Below are positions 48,859 through 58,916 of a DNA stretch of 64,000 nucleotides, piece by piece. Every line of letters begins with the position of its first letter. Position 1 is the first letter of the stretch. The notes under the pieces are model-generated. The model saw only the letters and a list, made by a program, of their open reading frames with translations. It was not told the DNA's origin and did no database searches. This stretch comes from Novosphingobium sp. AAP83 (GTDB lineage: Bacteria; Pseudomonadota; Alphaproteobacteria; Sphingomonadales; Sphingomonadaceae). Position numbers and translations under genes: made by a program. The stretch covers positions 62,001 to 126,000 of the forward strand of contig NZ_LJHY01000004.1 in NCBI RefSeq assembly GCF_001295795.1. The letters are read 5' to 3'.

Positions 48859-51729
48859 ATGCGCCGTCTTCTTTCCGCCAGCCTGCTTGCAATCGCCGCC
48901 ACCCTTCCTGCCCAGACTGTTGCGCGCGAAGCGCAAGGTCCATCTGCTGCGCCCGCCCCGCTGGCGGAACTCGTCAGCAAAGTGCAGATCCCGTATGAAA
49001 GCTTCAAGCTGGACAATGGCCTCACGGTGTTGGTCCACACGGATCGCAAGGCTCCGGTTGTGGCAGTATCAATCTGGTATGCGGTGGGATCGAAGCATGA
49101 ACCCAAAGGCAAGACCGGCTTTGCGCACTTGTTCGAACATCTGATGTTCAACGGCACCGAAAACGTGCCCGGCGATTTCTTCCAGCCTCTTATGCAAGTG
49201 GGTGCAACCGACCTTAACGGGACAACATGGTTTGATCGCACGAACTACTACCAGACCGTGCCCACAGGCGCGCTCGACCTGACGCTGATGATGGAAAGTG
49301 ACCGTATGGGCCACTTGCTTGGCGCGGTGACGCAGCAGGTGCTCGATAACCAGCGCGGCGTTGTGCAAAACGAAAAGCGGCAAGGCGACAATAACCCCTA
49401 TGGGATTGTCGAATATGAGCAGCTTGAGAACTTGTACCCACAGGGCCACCCCTATCACCACTCCACCATCGGTTCGATGGCCGATCTGGATTCCGCCAGC
49501 CTTGACGACGTGAAGGGCTGGTTCAAAGACAATTACGCGCCCAACAACGCCATCCTTGTGCTGGCCGGCGATGTGGATGCGGTCACCGCCAAAGCCAAAG
49601 TGACCAAGTGGTTTGGCGATATTCCATCCGGCCCAGCGGTAAAGCCAGTCAGCGCGCCTGTGCCCACCTTGCCTGCGCCGCTTGCCAAAACGATCAAGGA
49701 TCAGGTGGCTACCACGCGGATATACCGCCTGTGGGCGGTGCCGGGTCTGGATAACCCCGATTATCTTCCGCTTGAACTGGCAGGATCGGTGCTGGGCGGA
49801 TTGGCTTCGTCGCGACTGGATGATGCACTGGTCCGCCAACAAAAACTCGCGGTTGCGGTTTCGGCCAATGCGTCGATTTTCGCACAGGCGGGACAATTCG
49901 AGGTGATGGCCGATGTAACGCCGGGCCAGGACCCTGCCAAAGTTGCCGCAGCGCTTGATGCCGAAATTGCCAAGTTCATCAAAGAAGGCCCGAACGCGGA
50001 TGAGATGCTGCGCGCGGCCACATCTGCCACCGCCGGCGAAATTCGCGGGCTTGAAACAACCGGTGGCGGGCACGGCAAAGCGCCCACGCTGGCCGAAGGT
50101 TTGCTCTACAACGGCGACCCCCAGCACTATCGCACAGAACTTGCCCGGATTGCCGCGATGCAATCGGGCGAAGTCACGGCTGCCATGCAGAAGTGGCTGA
50201 CGCGGCCCGTATTCGCGCTGACGGTTGAACCCGGCGCGCGCGAACAAGGCGGCGAAGGGCGTGGCGGCTTCTTCACCAAAGACGCTATGGGCAGGAGCCC
50301 CGCCTATTTCCTTGATCCCGAAGCCATGGCCAAAGGTGCGCCGGTTTCCAGCCTTGGCGCAGGCGACCGTTCAAAGCTGCCCGCCGTGGGCGATCTTGCC
50401 CCGCTGGACTTCCCCACGATTGAACGCGCTACGTTGAAAAACGGCATTCCCGTGTACTTTGCGCGGCGCACGGCCGTGCCAACCGTATCGGTGCGCGTCA
50501 GCTTTGACGCAGGATATGCTGCCGACCCGAAATCCGCCCTCGGCACGCAATCCTTGTTGCTCAACCTGATGGATGAAGGCACGCAAACGCTGGACAGTTC
50601 GAGCCTTGCGCGGGCGCAGGAACGCCTGGGTGCCAGCATCCGGCTCTCGGCAAATTCAGACATGACCTCGTTCCAGCTTGATGCGCTGTCGTCCAATCTT
50701 GCACCGTCGCTTGGCCTGCTTTCAGACATCGTACTGCATCCGGCGCTCGATGCAGCAGAACTGGAACGCGTGCGCACGCAGCAACTGGCAGGCATTGCGG
50801 CAGAGATGAAGAACCCTGCTGCGCTGGCGGGGCGGGTGCTGAATCCTGCGATTTACGGCACACAGTTCCCCTATGCTTTCCCGCCCAGCGGCACGGGCGA
50901 TCCCGCCGTAGTCAAAACGCTGAAGCGTGATGATCTGGCCGCGTTCCATGCGCGCTGGTTCCGCCCCGATACGGCCCGGATTTTCGTGGTGGGTGATACC
51001 ACGCTGGATCAGGTGGTGCAGACGCTCAACGGATCGTTTGGCAACTGGAAAGCCAACCGGATGGCGCGTCCAACCAAGGACTTTACCGCGCCGATCCCCG
51101 CCCCCAAGGCGCGCATCATTCTGGTCAATCGCCCCGGATCACCGCAATCGTACATCACCGGCGCAAAGGTTATCGATGCCAAGGGCACCGATGACCTACT
51201 GGCACTGGGCACCGCAAACGATATTCTGGGCGGAAATTTCCTTGGCCGGATCAACATGAACCTGCGCGAAAACAAGGGCTGGAGCTATGGCACCTACAAC
51301 GGCGTGACCGAACCGCTAGACCGGATCACGTTCCGCGTGGTCGCGCCGGTGCAAACCGACCGGACCGGCGAAGCCATCGCCGAAATCCGCAAGGAGATCG
51401 CCGCGTTTTCAGATGCGAATGGCGTAAAGCCTGAAGAGATGGAATGGTCCACCAAGAGCAGCGCGCGCGAATTGCCGGGAATGTTCGAAACCAGCGGCGC
51501 GGTGCTGGAAGGCATGGCCAAGATCGTCAATTACCAGCGCCCCGACGACTATTACGAAACCTTGGCGGCCAAATACGGCAAGATGACCGCAGCCGATGCC
51601 GACACGGCGTTCCGATCAAAGATCACGATGGATGGCATGGTCTGGGTTGTGGTGGGTGATGCGGCGAAAGTGAAACCGCAATTGGAGAGCCTTGGCTTGC
51701 CAATCGAGGAAGTAGCCGAAGCGAAGTAG
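48859..51729 (+). CDS. Exported M16-family metallopeptidase, two-domain
   Basis: The 956-residue protein begins with a signal peptide (RLLSASLLAIAATLPAQTVA) and has two M16 halves. The first is active: the inverted zinc motif HLFEH (His90, Glu93, His94) and a downstream Glu in VVQNEKRQGDN. The second half, from about 540, lacks the motif and is the usual structural partner. Such proteins degrade peptides in the periplasm. The start at 48859 is set by the signal peptide; the frame is open about 100 bases upstream. Confidence 0.92.
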   Translation: MRRLLSASLLAIAATLPAQTVAREAQGPSAAPAPLAELVSKVQIPYESFKLDNGLTVLVHTDRKAPVVAVSIWYAVGSKHEPKGKTGFAHLFEHLMFNGTENVPGDFFQPLMQVGATDLNGTTWFDRTNYYQTVPTGALDLTLMMESDRMGHLLGAVTQQVLDNQRGVVQNEKRQGDNNPYGIVEYEQLENLYPQGHPYHHSTIGSMADLDSASLDDVKGWFKDNYAPNNAILVLAGDVDAVTAKAKVTKWFGDIPSGPAVKPVSAPVPTLPAPLAKTIKDQVATTRIYRLWAVPGLDNPDYLPLELAGSVLGGLASSRLDDALVRQQKLAVAVSANASIFAQAGQFEVMADVTPGQDPAKVAAALDAEIAKFIKEGPNADEMLRAATSATAGEIRGLETTGGGHGKAPTLAEGLLYNGDPQHYRTELARIAAMQSGEVTAAMQKWLTRPVFALTVEPGAREQGGEGRGGFFTKDAMGRSPAYFLDPEAMAKGAPVSSLGAGDRSKLPAVGDLAPLDFPTIERATLKNGIPVYFARRTAVPTVSVRVSFDAGYAADPKSALGTQSLLLNLMDEGTQTLDSSSLARAQERLGASIRLSANSDMTSFQLDALSSNLAPSLGLLSDIVLHPALDAAELERVRTQQLAGIAAEMKNPAALAGRVLNPAIYGTQFPYAFPPSGTGDPAVVKTLKRDDLAAFHARWFRPDTARIFVVGDTTLDQVVQTLNGSFGNWKANRMARPTKDFTAPIPAPKARIILVNRPGSPQSYITGAKVIDAKGTDDLLALGTANDILGGNFLGRINMNLRENKGWSYGTYNGVTEPLDRITFRVVAPVQTDRTGEAIAEIRKEIAAFSDANGVKPEEMEWSTKSSARELPGMFETSGAVLEGMAKIVNYQRPDDYYETLAAKYGKMTAADADTAFRSKITMDGMVWVVVGDAAKVKPQLESLGLPIEEVAEAK

Positions 51730-51740
51730 GATAGGGCAAG

Positions 51741-51768
51741 GCCCCCTTCCTTCCACCGGGAGGGGGAT
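51741..51768. repeat. C-rich hairpin after the M16 gene
   Basis: CCCCCTTCC-TTCCACC-GGGAGGGGG pairs with one wobble. It resembles the dispersed C-rich palindromes and may end transcription, but no T-run follows. Confidence 0.45.
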
Positions 51769-51832
51769 TTATCTGCCTTGCCATTTACATGTTTGCAGGT
51801 AATTCTGCACACACAATAACGGGAGAGCATCC

Positions 51833-52129
51833 ATGTCCGTATCAGGCAGCTACACTTGCGTTACCAAAACGCCGATGGGCGATCAGACCAGCACTTTCAT
51901 TGTCAACGCAGATGGCGAAAGCTTCACCGGAAACAACTCCGGCCAAATGGGTTCGATGGACGTCGAAAGCGGCAAGGTTGAGGGCAATACCCTGATCTGG
52001 CAGATGAAAATGACCTCACCCATGCCGATGACTCTCGACTGCAAAGCAACCATCGACGGTGACACCCTGACAGGCACGGTAACAGCCGGAATGTTTGGTA
52101 CGTTCCCGATGGAGGGGACGCGCGCCTGA
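51833..52129 (+). CDS. Small beta-rich protein of unknown function
   Basis: The 98-residue protein has no signal peptide and looks all-beta: alternating strands such as GSYTCVTKTPMGDQTSTFIV and GDTLTGTVTAGMFGTFPMEG. It is rich in Met, Thr and Gly. I do not recognise a named family, although similar small proteins seem familiar from sphingomonads. GGGAGA precedes the start. Confidence 0.7.
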   Translation: MSVSGSYTCVTKTPMGDQTSTFIVNADGESFTGNNSGQMGSMDVESGKVEGNTLIWQMKMTSPMPMTLDCKATIDGDTLTGTVTAGMFGTFPMEGTRA

Positions 52130-52174
52130 GGCAGCAAAGGGGAAGGCCTCACGCGCCCTCCCCTTTGAATTTCC

Positions 52175-53674
52175 TTAAGCCAGCTTTTTCTTCAGCAGTT
52201 CATTGATGATCTGCGGGTTGGCTTTGCCTTGCATGGCCTTCATCGTCTGGCCGACGAAGAAGCCGAACAGGGCTTCCTTGCCTGACTTGTACTGCTCGAC
52301 CTTGTCGCCGTTGTTGGCCAAGATAGTGTCGATGGCAGCTTCGATCGCGCCGGTATCGGTCGTTTGCTTCAACCCATCGCGTTCAACGATCAGGGCCGCG
52401 CCATCACCGGTTTCCAGCATCTTTTCGAGCACCTGCTTGGCGATGGAGCCCGAGATTGTGCTGTCGGCCACGAGTGCGAGCAGCTCAGCGCCCGCAGCCG
52501 GGCTGATTGGCGAGGTTTCGAGGCTTTTGCCAAGCTTGTTAAGCGCACCGAACAGTTCGGAGATCAGCCAGTTGGCGGCCTGCTTGGCCACATCGGCTTC
52601 AGGCTTGTTCGCCTTCGCCGCGGTTTCGGTCAGCAACACTTCGAACCAGCGCGCGGTTTCGACCTCGGCTGTCAGAACACTGGCATTGTAAGCCGAAAGG
52701 CCCAGCGCAGTTTCATAGCGCTGGCGCTTGGCATCGGGCAGTTCAGGTAGGCTCGCGCGGCATTCCTCAAGGAACGCATCGTCCAGCACCAGCGGCAGCA
52801 GATCGGGATCGGGGAAGTAGCGGTAATCGTGCGCATCTTCCTTTGACCGCATCGAGCGCGTTTCGTTGCGATCCGGATCATAGAGCCGCGTTTCCTGAAC
52901 GACTTTGCCGCCGTCTTCGATCAGCGCGACCTGACGTTTGGCTTCCTGTTCGACCACGGCCATCACAAAGCGCACCGAGTTGACATTCTTCGTCTCGGTC
53001 CGCGTGCCCAGTTCACCGCCCGGCTTGCGCACCGAAACGTTGACGTCGGCGCGCATCGAGCCTTGGTCCATGTTGCCATCGCACGAGCCGACGAAGCGCA
53101 GGATCGTGCGCAGCTTCGAGAGGTACGCGCCAGCTTCCGCGGGCGAGCCCATATCGGGACGGCTGACGATTTCCATCAGCGCCACGCCCGAGCGGTTAAG
53201 ATCGACATAGGACATCGTCGGGTGCTGATCGTGCATCAGTTTGCCCGCGTCCTGCTCCACGTGGATGCGCTCGACCCCGATGGTCTTCTTGGTATCGGGG
53301 TTCTTGTCGTCCAACTGGATTTCAATCGCGCCCTCACCCACGATGGGGTGGTAAAGCTGGCTGATCTGGTAACCCTGCGGAAGATCGGCGTAGAAGTAGT
53401 TCTTGCGATCAAACCGCGACCATTTGTTGATTTGGGCATTGATCGCCATGCCGGTGCGCACGGCCTGCCGGATGCATTCAAAGTTGGGCACAGGCAGCAT
53501 GCCGGGCATCGCCGCGTCAACAAGGCTGACTTGCGTGTTCGGCTCAGCCCCGAAGGCCGTGGCTGCGCCGGAAAACAGCTTGGCATTGGTGGTGATCTGC
53601 GCATGGACTTCAAGGCCGATCACGACCTCCCACTCGCCGGTGTCGCCCTGGATACGATAACTACTCACCTTCAT
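52175..53674 (-). CDS. gatB: Aspartyl/glutamyl-tRNA(Asn/Gln) amidotransferase subunit B
   Basis: The 499-residue protein is GatB, which with GatC and GatA converts Glu-tRNA(Gln) and Asp-tRNA(Asn) to the amidated forms. The N-terminal [54 protein letters not shown] and the C-terminal YqeY-like domain are present. It overlaps the membrane ORF upstream by 14 bases. Confidence 0.97.
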   Translation of the reverse strand: MKVSSYRIQGDTGEWEVVIGLEVHAQITTNAKLFSGAATAFGAEPNTQVSLVDAAMPGMLPVPNFECIRQAVRTGMAINAQINKWSRFDRKNYFYADLPQGYQISQLYHPIVGEGAIEIQLDDKNPDTKKTIGVERIHVEQDAGKLMHDQHPTMSYVDLNRSGVALMEIVSRPDMGSPAEAGAYLSKLRTILRFVGSCDGNMDQGSMRADVNVSVRKPGGELGTRTETKNVNSVRFVMAVVEQEAKRQVALIEDGGKVVQETRLYDPDRNETRSMRSKEDAHDYRYFPDPDLLPLVLDDAFLEECRASLPELPDAKRQRYETALGLSAYNASVLTAEVETARWFEVLLTETAAKANKPEADVAKQAANWLISELFGALNKLGKSLETSPISPAAGAELLALVADSTISGSIAKQVLEKMLETGDGAALIVERDGLKQTTDTGAIEAAIDTILANNGDKVEQYKSGKEALFGFFVGQTMKAMQGKANPQIINELLKKKLA

Positions 53675-54059
53675 TCCTCTTCACGAGCATTGCGGGCACC
53701 ATTGTTAGTGCCTCCACGGCCCACACGGTGAGCCATACAGCAAGAATGATCTGGAGAATTCTGCCATCAATCCCCAGTTCGACTGCATAAGAGATTGAAG
53801 CGAAACCGCTTACTATTCCGAATACGAGATAGATTAGAGCAATTTTCACGCTACCTCTGTGGAACCGGTCACCACTTGCGAAAACAGCACCTATTGCCCA
53901 AATTAAGCAAATTAGCAGACCAGCGAAATCTGAATATTTATCCTGAACCACCCCGAATTGCGTTATTCCAAAGCCAAGATAACCACCAAGAATACCTCCT
54001 AGGACAGTATTCGCAGCATCACGAGCTTCAATCCACATATCATTCGGCGACGGTCCCAT
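53661..54059 (-). CDS. Small membrane protein inserted between gatA and gatB
   Basis: The 132-residue protein has about three to four hydrophobic segments ([81 protein letters not shown]) and no motif I recognise. It lies four bases after the gatA stop and overlaps gatB by 14 bases. By my count of 53701-54000 its G+C is about 45 percent, far below its neighbours. This points to a recent insertion that was kept in frame with the operon. Confidence 0.7.
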   Translation of the reverse strand: MGPSPNDMWIEARDAANTVLGGILGGYLGFGITQFGVVQDKYSDFAGLLICLIWAIGAVFASGDRFHRGSVKIALIYLVFGIVSGFASISYAVELGIDGRILQIILAVWLTVWAVEALTMVPAMLVKRNEGE

Positions 54060-54062
54060 TTT

Positions 54063-55547
54063 TCACCACCACTTTGCCGGACGGGCTGTAAACTGCGCAC
54101 GCTGTTCGAGCGCGAGGCTGGCGTTAAGCACGCCCTGTTCGTCGAATGCCTTGCCGATCACCTGAAGGCCGAGCGGCAAGCCGCTGCGGTCCAAGCCTGC
54201 TGGCACCGACATCGCAGGCAGGCCTGCAAGGCTGGCGGGGACCGAGAACACGTCGTTCAGGTACATTTCCAGCGGATCGGCGCTCTTTTCACCCAGCGCA
54301 AAGGCCGAGGACGGCGCGGTTGGGGCAAGGATCACGTCGCACAGCTTGAACGCCTCGGTGAAATCGCGCGCGATCAGGGCACGGACCTTCTGGGCCTGTG
54401 TATAGTACGCATCGTAGAAGCCGGCCGAGAGCACATAGGTACCGATCATGATGCGACGCTTCACCTCTGGTCCGAAGCCCGCGGCGCGGGTGGCGGCGTA
54501 CATGTCTTGCAGGCCGGCACCGTCGGGCAGATCACGCAAACCATAACGCACGCCATCATAGCGCGCGAGGTTTGACGAGGCTTCGGCGGGAGCGATGATG
54601 TAATATGTCGGCAGCGCGTACTTGGTGTGCGGTAAACTGATATCGACGATTTCAGCGCCCGCATCCTTGAGCCACGCGATGCCATCATCCCAAGATTTCG
54701 CCACATCGGGATCAATCCCGTCAAGGCGGTATTCGCGCGGAATGCCGACCTTCTTGCCCTTCATGTCGCCCGAAAGATTCGCGGTCCATTCAGGGACAGG
54801 CAGGTTGAGACTGGTTGAATCCTTGGGATCGAAACCGGCCATCGCTTCGAGCATGATCGCGCAATCGGTCACGTCGCGCGCCATTGGCCCCGCCTGATCG
54901 AGCGAGGAGGCGAAAGCGACTACGCCCCAGCGCGAGCAGCGGCCATAGGTCGGCTTGATGCCCGAAATGCCGGTGAAGGCGGCAGGCTGGCGGATCGAAC
55001 CGCCGGTATCGGTGCCGGTGGCGGCAGGCGCTAGCCGCGCCGAGACAGCGGTTGACGAACCGCCCGACGAACCACCGGGAGCCAGTGGCGCGGTGTCATT
55101 TGGACGACGCCACGGCGAGACGACATTGCCGAAAGCGCTGGTTTCGTTCGACGAGCCCATCGCAAATTGATCGAGGTTGAGCTTGCCCAGCATACCCGCG
55201 CCCGCATCCCACAGCTTCTGACTGACGGTCGATTCGTACTGGGGCATGAAGCCTTCGAGGATCTTCGATGCAGCGGTGGTCTGCACGCCATGCGTGGCGA
55301 ACAGATCCTTCATGCCGATTGGCACGCCCGCCATGGTGCCAAGCGGCGTGCCAGCGGCGCGATCCGCATCGATTTTTGCAGCCGCTTCCAGCGCCTTTTC
55401 TGGCGTGATCACAATAAACGCGTTCAGCGAAACTTGCGCTTCGGCAACGGCAGCGTTGAACGCCGTGGCGACTTCGGTGGCGGTAAATTCACCGTCCACC
55501 ACGCCTTTGCGGATGGCGGCGATGCCGAGATCGGTAAGGTTCGTCAT
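54063..55547 (-). CDS. gatA: Glutamyl-tRNA(Gln) amidotransferase subunit A
   Basis: The 494-residue amidase-signature enzyme releases ammonia from glutamine for transamidation. The Ser-cis-Ser-Lys triad is visible: Lys80 in [10 protein letters not shown], Ser160 in GGSSGGSS and Ser184 in [11 protein letters not shown]. The start shares a base with the gatC stop (TAATG). Confidence 0.97.
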   Translation of the reverse strand: MTNLTDLGIAAIRKGVVDGEFTATEVATAFNAAVAEAQVSLNAFIVITPEKALEAAAKIDADRAAGTPLGTMAGVPIGMKDLFATHGVQTTAASKILEGFMPQYESTVSQKLWDAGAGMLGKLNLDQFAMGSSNETSAFGNVVSPWRRPNDTAPLAPGGSSGGSSTAVSARLAPAATGTDTGGSIRQPAAFTGISGIKPTYGRCSRWGVVAFASSLDQAGPMARDVTDCAIMLEAMAGFDPKDSTSLNLPVPEWTANLSGDMKGKKVGIPREYRLDGIDPDVAKSWDDGIAWLKDAGAEIVDISLPHTKYALPTYYIIAPAEASSNLARYDGVRYGLRDLPDGAGLQDMYAATRAAGFGPEVKRRIMIGTYVLSAGFYDAYYTQAQKVRALIARDFTEAFKLCDVILAPTAPSSAFALGEKSADPLEMYLNDVFSVPASLAGLPAMSVPAGLDRSGLPLGLQVIGKAFDEQGVLNASLALEQRAQFTARPAKWW

Positions 55548-55849
55548 TATTCGATCACCTTGGGCACGCCGAAGAAACCGTGTTCTGGCGCAGGAGCATT
55601 GGCAAGCACCGCATCGCGCCGGTCACCGCCGGTCAGCGGATCGGCGTTGACGATATCTTCGCGCAGGCGTTGCGTGTTGGGGATGACGGCGGTCATCGGT
55701 TCGATGCCGGTTACGTCAACCTCGCTGAGCTGTTCGACCCAGGCGAGGATGCCGTTCAATTCAGGCACCATCGCCTGCAATTCGGTTTCCGAAACCTTGA
55801 TGCGGGCCAGCGAGGCGATTTTGGCCACCGTGGCGGTATCGACAGACAT
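55547..55849 (-). CDS. gatC: Glutamyl-tRNA(Gln) amidotransferase subunit C
   Basis: The 100-residue protein is GatC, the small linker that wraps GatA and GatB. Family segments are [40 protein letters not shown] and the C-terminal [13 protein letters not shown]. It is first in the gat operon, and a terminator separates it from the FKBP gene upstream. Confidence 0.95.
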   Translation of the reverse strand: MSVDTATVAKIASLARIKVSETELQAMVPELNGILAWVEQLSEVDVTGIEPMTAVIPNTQRLREDIVNADPLTGGDRRDAVLANAPAPEHGFFGVPKVIE

Positions 55850-55871
55850 GATCGGATACTTTCGCGCAGTT

Positions 55872-55910
55872 AAAAATGGAGACGCCGCGCGCTACCAGAG
55901 CGCGCGGCGT
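55872..55910 (-). terminator. Rho-independent terminator of the FKBP gene
   Basis: An 11-base perfect stem (ACGCCGCGCGC / GCGCGCGGCGT) with a 7-base loop lies between the FKBP stop and gatC. On the minus strand it is followed after a few bases by five Ts. Confidence 0.8.
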
Positions 55911-55956
55911 GCTTCAAGCCGAGAGGCGAGACCGGATTGGCCCCTCCCCCGGCGCA

Positions 55957-56532
55957 TTAGGGTTGTGGAGCGCCTTCAGGCATAGGCATCGGCATACCTT
56001 GGGGCAGTCCGCCCGGAGCGCCACCAGCGCCACCCTGCATCTTCTGCATCTGCTCCATCATCGCACGCTGCTGTTCCAGTTCAGCCGCGCTCTTGTAATC
56101 GATCAGTTCGATTTCAAAAACGAGATCGCTGTTGGCAGGGATGACGACTTCGCCGGTCTGCGGATTGCGCTTTTCTTCGGCGCCATATGCCTTGTCAGAC
56201 GGGATTTCGAGGACGTACTTGCCGCCCTTCTGCATCTTGCCCAGACCTTCGGCGAAGCCGGGGATCACGGTTTCGAGCGGCAAGACAGCGCGTTCACCGC
56301 GATCAAATTCCTTACCATTGGCAAGGCGACCGACATAGTTGATCAGCGCAACGTCTGACTTGGTTGGCGAAGCGCCAGTCCCAGCAGTGACGGTTTCAAT
56401 CGAAACGCCTTCATAGCGGGTGGCATAAGCGACGCCAGAACCGATGAGTACGGCGGCGATAACGCCAAGCCAGATCTTGGTGAGCGAGCCCTTGGCAACA
56501 GGTTGCAATGGGACGCGGGTAATTTCCGACAT
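55957..56532 (-). CDS. Membrane-anchored FKBP-type peptidyl-prolyl isomerase
   Basis: I start at the ATG at 56532, giving 191 residues. A membrane helix at about 19-37 (IWLGVIAAVLIGSGVAYAT) is followed by the FKBP domain: VALINYVGRLANGKEFDRG, ETVIPGFAEGLGKMQKGGKYVLEIPSDKAYG and NSDLVFEIELIDY. The C-terminal tail is Met/Gly/Pro-rich. It probably acts on the periplasmic face as a folding isomerase. It has its own terminator. Confidence 0.92.
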   Translation of the reverse strand: MSEITRVPLQPVAKGSLTKIWLGVIAAVLIGSGVAYATRYEGVSIETVTAGTGASPTKSDVALINYVGRLANGKEFDRGERAVLPLETVIPGFAEGLGKMQKGGKYVLEIPSDKAYGAEEKRNPQTGEVVIPANSDLVFEIELIDYKSAAELEQQRAMMEQMQKMQGGAGGAPGGLPQGMPMPMPEGAPQP

Positions 56533-56615
56533 GTTTTCCCCTTTGGGTGACCCCGATGGAAGCGCGATTCGCGCCAAACGGTTGCCGACGAATGATTCGC
56601 GATAACCGGATGTGC

Positions 56616-56641
56616 AAAAGGGCGCCGCAATGACGGCGCCC
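56616..56641 (-). terminator. Rho-independent terminator of rpsU
   Basis: GGGCGCCG-(6-base loop)-CGGCGCCC is a perfect 8-base stem, and on the minus strand it is followed by four Ts. It separates rpsU from the FKBP gene. Confidence 0.8.
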
Positions 56642-56705
56642 CTCTTGGCCCAGCAGGGCCAACGCGGCAAGTGGTTAGATGGGAGAGTTCCCCCTCCCGA
56701 TCAAC

Positions 56706-56912
56706 CTACTTTGCGCCGTCACGCTCTTGACGCTTACGCTCAAGCTTGCGGGCGCGGCGAACGGCAGCAGCCTTTTCGCGAGCGCGCTTTTCCGACGGCT
56801 TTTCGAAGTGGCGACGCAGCTTCATTTCGCGATACACACCTTCGCGCTGCAACTTCTTCTTGAGCGCACGAAGGGCCTGGTCGACATTGTTATCGCGAAC
56901 GAGAATCTGCAT
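56706..56912 (-). CDS. rpsU: 30S ribosomal protein S21
   Basis: The 68-residue, very basic protein is S21: it begins [25 protein letters not shown] and has the [30 protein letters not shown] body. S21 helps initiation on the 30S subunit near the anti-Shine-Dalgarno region. It is monocistronic here, ended by the terminator at 56616-56641. Confidence 0.96.
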
Positions 56913-57096
56913 AAACCGCTACACCTCAATCAAATGGCAAGAGCCCGCTATGCCTGCGGGAGTTACCTTAAATCCAAGAAATACTTAACGCGCCGAATCC
57001 AACGGGACCGGCTCGGACCGCGGGCCACTACCCAAATCGGGCAGCAAAGGCAAGCAAAGTCGTGCAATTTGCGCACTGACAGTCTAAGGGCGCGTC

Positions 57097-57513
57097 ATGA
57101 ACCCTCCTTCGACATTGCAGGCCTCTGCGCTTGTTGCCCTTGGCGGCGCAAGCGGTGCGGTGCTGCGCTACCATGCCGGACGCCTGATTGGCACCATTTC
57201 CGGCCCCAACACCGTGTTCCCATGGGGCACCTTTTCAATCAACTTCACCGGCAGTCTGGCCATGGGCCTGCTGGCAGGATGGCTGGCGCGCCACGGGACC
57301 TCTGAAGGGGCTTGGGGCAGTGAGACATGGCGACTACTCCTTGGCGTTGGCGTGCTCGGCGGCTTCACCACGTTTTCGGCCTTCAGCCTCGAATCGGTAT
57401 TGCTGATTGAGCGCGGGCTATTCACATCAGCGGCGCTCTATGCCGCTGGATCCGTTTTCGCAGGAATTGCAGGGTTGTTTATCGGCCTTTATATTACAAG
57501 GGCTGTGGCATGA
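57097..57513 (+). CDS. crcB: CrcB/Fluc fluoride channel
   Basis: The 138-residue protein has four membrane helices and the Fluc motifs GGASGAVLRYHAGRL, PWGTFSINFTGSLAMGLLAGWL and GGFTTFSAFSLESV. Fluc forms dual-topology dimers that export fluoride. I did not see the conserved fluoride-riboswitch core in the 184 bases upstream. It is the first gene of a run of ATGA-coupled genes. Confidence 0.95.
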   Translation: MNPPSTLQASALVALGGASGAVLRYHAGRLIGTISGPNTVFPWGTFSINFTGSLAMGLLAGWLARHGTSEGAWGSETWRLLLGVGVLGGFTTFSAFSLESVLLIERGLFTSAALYAAGSVFAGIAGLFIGLYITRAVA

Positions 57514-58907
57514 GCAAAGCACCAAAGAAGACAGGCGACGATCACGTACGCCAATTTACCGTCCAACACGACGATAACGACGTGCGGCTTGACCGCTGGT
57601 TCAAGCGGCAATTGCCCGAAGTCGGCTTTGCCACCGTATCGCGCTGGGCACGCACCGGGCAGATCCGTGTGGATGGCAAGCGCGCCGATGTGGATACCCG
57701 CGTATTAAAGGGTCAAGTCGTGCGCGTGCCGCCCGGTGGCGCAATCATCCCCGGCCCCAAAGGCCAGCGTGAACGCAAGCCGCTGACCGATGCGCAGATT
57801 GCACTGGCCGAATCGATGGTTCTGGAAAAGGACCGCGCCGCGATCATCCTGAACAAGCCGCCCGGCCTTGCCACGCAAGGCGGCACAGGCACGTTCGAGC
57901 ACGTGGACGGGTTGCTGGATGCCTTTGTCGGCGAAACCGATGCACGCCCCCGTCTGGTGCACCGGCTCGACAAGGACACATCGGGCGTGGTGCTGGTGGC
58001 GCGTTCAGCCAATAGCGCGGCGTTTTTCTCGAAGCGTTTTTCGGGCCGCACCGCGCGCAAAATCTATTGGGCGTTGATCGTTGGTATTCCCGACATCAAG
58101 GACGGCATTATCGAACTGCCCATCTCAAAGCAGCCGGGCACCGGCGGCGAAAAGATGATGGTCGATGAAAGCGGTGAAGGCCAATCGGCCCGCACCCGCT
58201 ATCGCGTGATCAGCCGCGCGGGCAATTCAGCCGCATGGGTGGAACTGCAACCGCTGACGGGACGCACGCACCAGTTGCGCGTGCATATGGCAGCAATTGG
58301 CCACCCGATCGTGGGCGATGGCAAATATGGCGGGCAAACCGCGTTCCTGACCGGTAGCATCAGCCGCAAGATGCACTTGCACGCACGGCGGTTGCGGATC
58401 GAACACCCCGAAGGCGATCTGATCGACGTGACCGCCCCTCTGCCCGAGCATTTCGCGGCCAGCATGGCGCAGCTTGGCTTCCATGAGGAAGACGGCGATC
58501 TGGCGATTGATCCGATCAAGCCGATCCCCGAAAAGACCATGCAGAAGCGCGCGGCCAAGGCGCACTCCAAGGAATACCGCAAGGAACGCCGTGGCGAGCG
58601 TCGCAAGCGCGCGGATGGCGGCGTCGCTTCGGGCGGCGGCGGGCGCAAGGCGACGGGCAAGCGTGCCGTGGCCGAGGCTGCCCTGGCTCCCAAGCGCAAG
58701 TCCGGCCCAAGAAAGCCTGTCGATGGCGCGCCGACCCGGTCCGGGCCAAAGCCTGTTGGCAAGCCTCCGCTGGGCGACAAGAAGCCAGCCGTTCGCACAC
58801 CGGCTGCCAAGAAGCCTCGTAGCGACAAGCCAGCGGCCCGTAAGCCTGCCGCACCTCGATCTGCCCCAGCGCGGCCCAAAGGTCCGCCGAAGGGCAAAGC
58901 TGGCTAA
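57510..58907 (+). CDS. RluA-family pseudouridine synthase with a basic Lys/Ala/Pro tail
   Basis: The 465-residue protein has an S4 RNA-binding domain (VRLDRWFKRQLPEVGFATVSRW) and a pseudouridine synthase domain with the catalytic Asp154 in VHRLDKDTSGV and the PLTGRTHQLRVHM motif. It most resembles RluC, which modifies 23S rRNA. From about 335 to the end there is a histone-H1-like tail of Lys, Arg, Ala and Pro repeats, probably disordered. The start overlaps crcB by four bases. Confidence 0.93.
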   Translation: MSKAPKKTGDDHVRQFTVQHDDNDVRLDRWFKRQLPEVGFATVSRWARTGQIRVDGKRADVDTRVLKGQVVRVPPGGAIIPGPKGQRERKPLTDAQIALAESMVLEKDRAAIILNKPPGLATQGGTGTFEHVDGLLDAFVGETDARPRLVHRLDKDTSGVVLVARSANSAAFFSKRFSGRTARKIYWALIVGIPDIKDGIIELPISKQPGTGGEKMMVDESGEGQSARTRYRVISRAGNSAAWVELQPLTGRTHQLRVHMAAIGHPIVGDGKYGGQTAFLTGSISRKMHLHARRLRIEHPEGDLIDVTAPLPEHFAASMAQLGFHEEDGDLAIDPIKPIPEKTMQKRAAKAHSKEYRKERRGERRKRADGGVASGGGGRKATGKRAVAEAALAPKRKSGPRKPVDGAPTRSGPKPVGKPPLGDKKPAVRTPAAKKPRSDKPAARKPAAPRSAPARPKGPPKGKAG

Positions 58908-58916
58908 TACGCGACG

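Noticed and set aside
56913..57096. Fluoride riboswitch before crcB
   Set aside because: I did not find the conserved core of the crcB motif in these bases.
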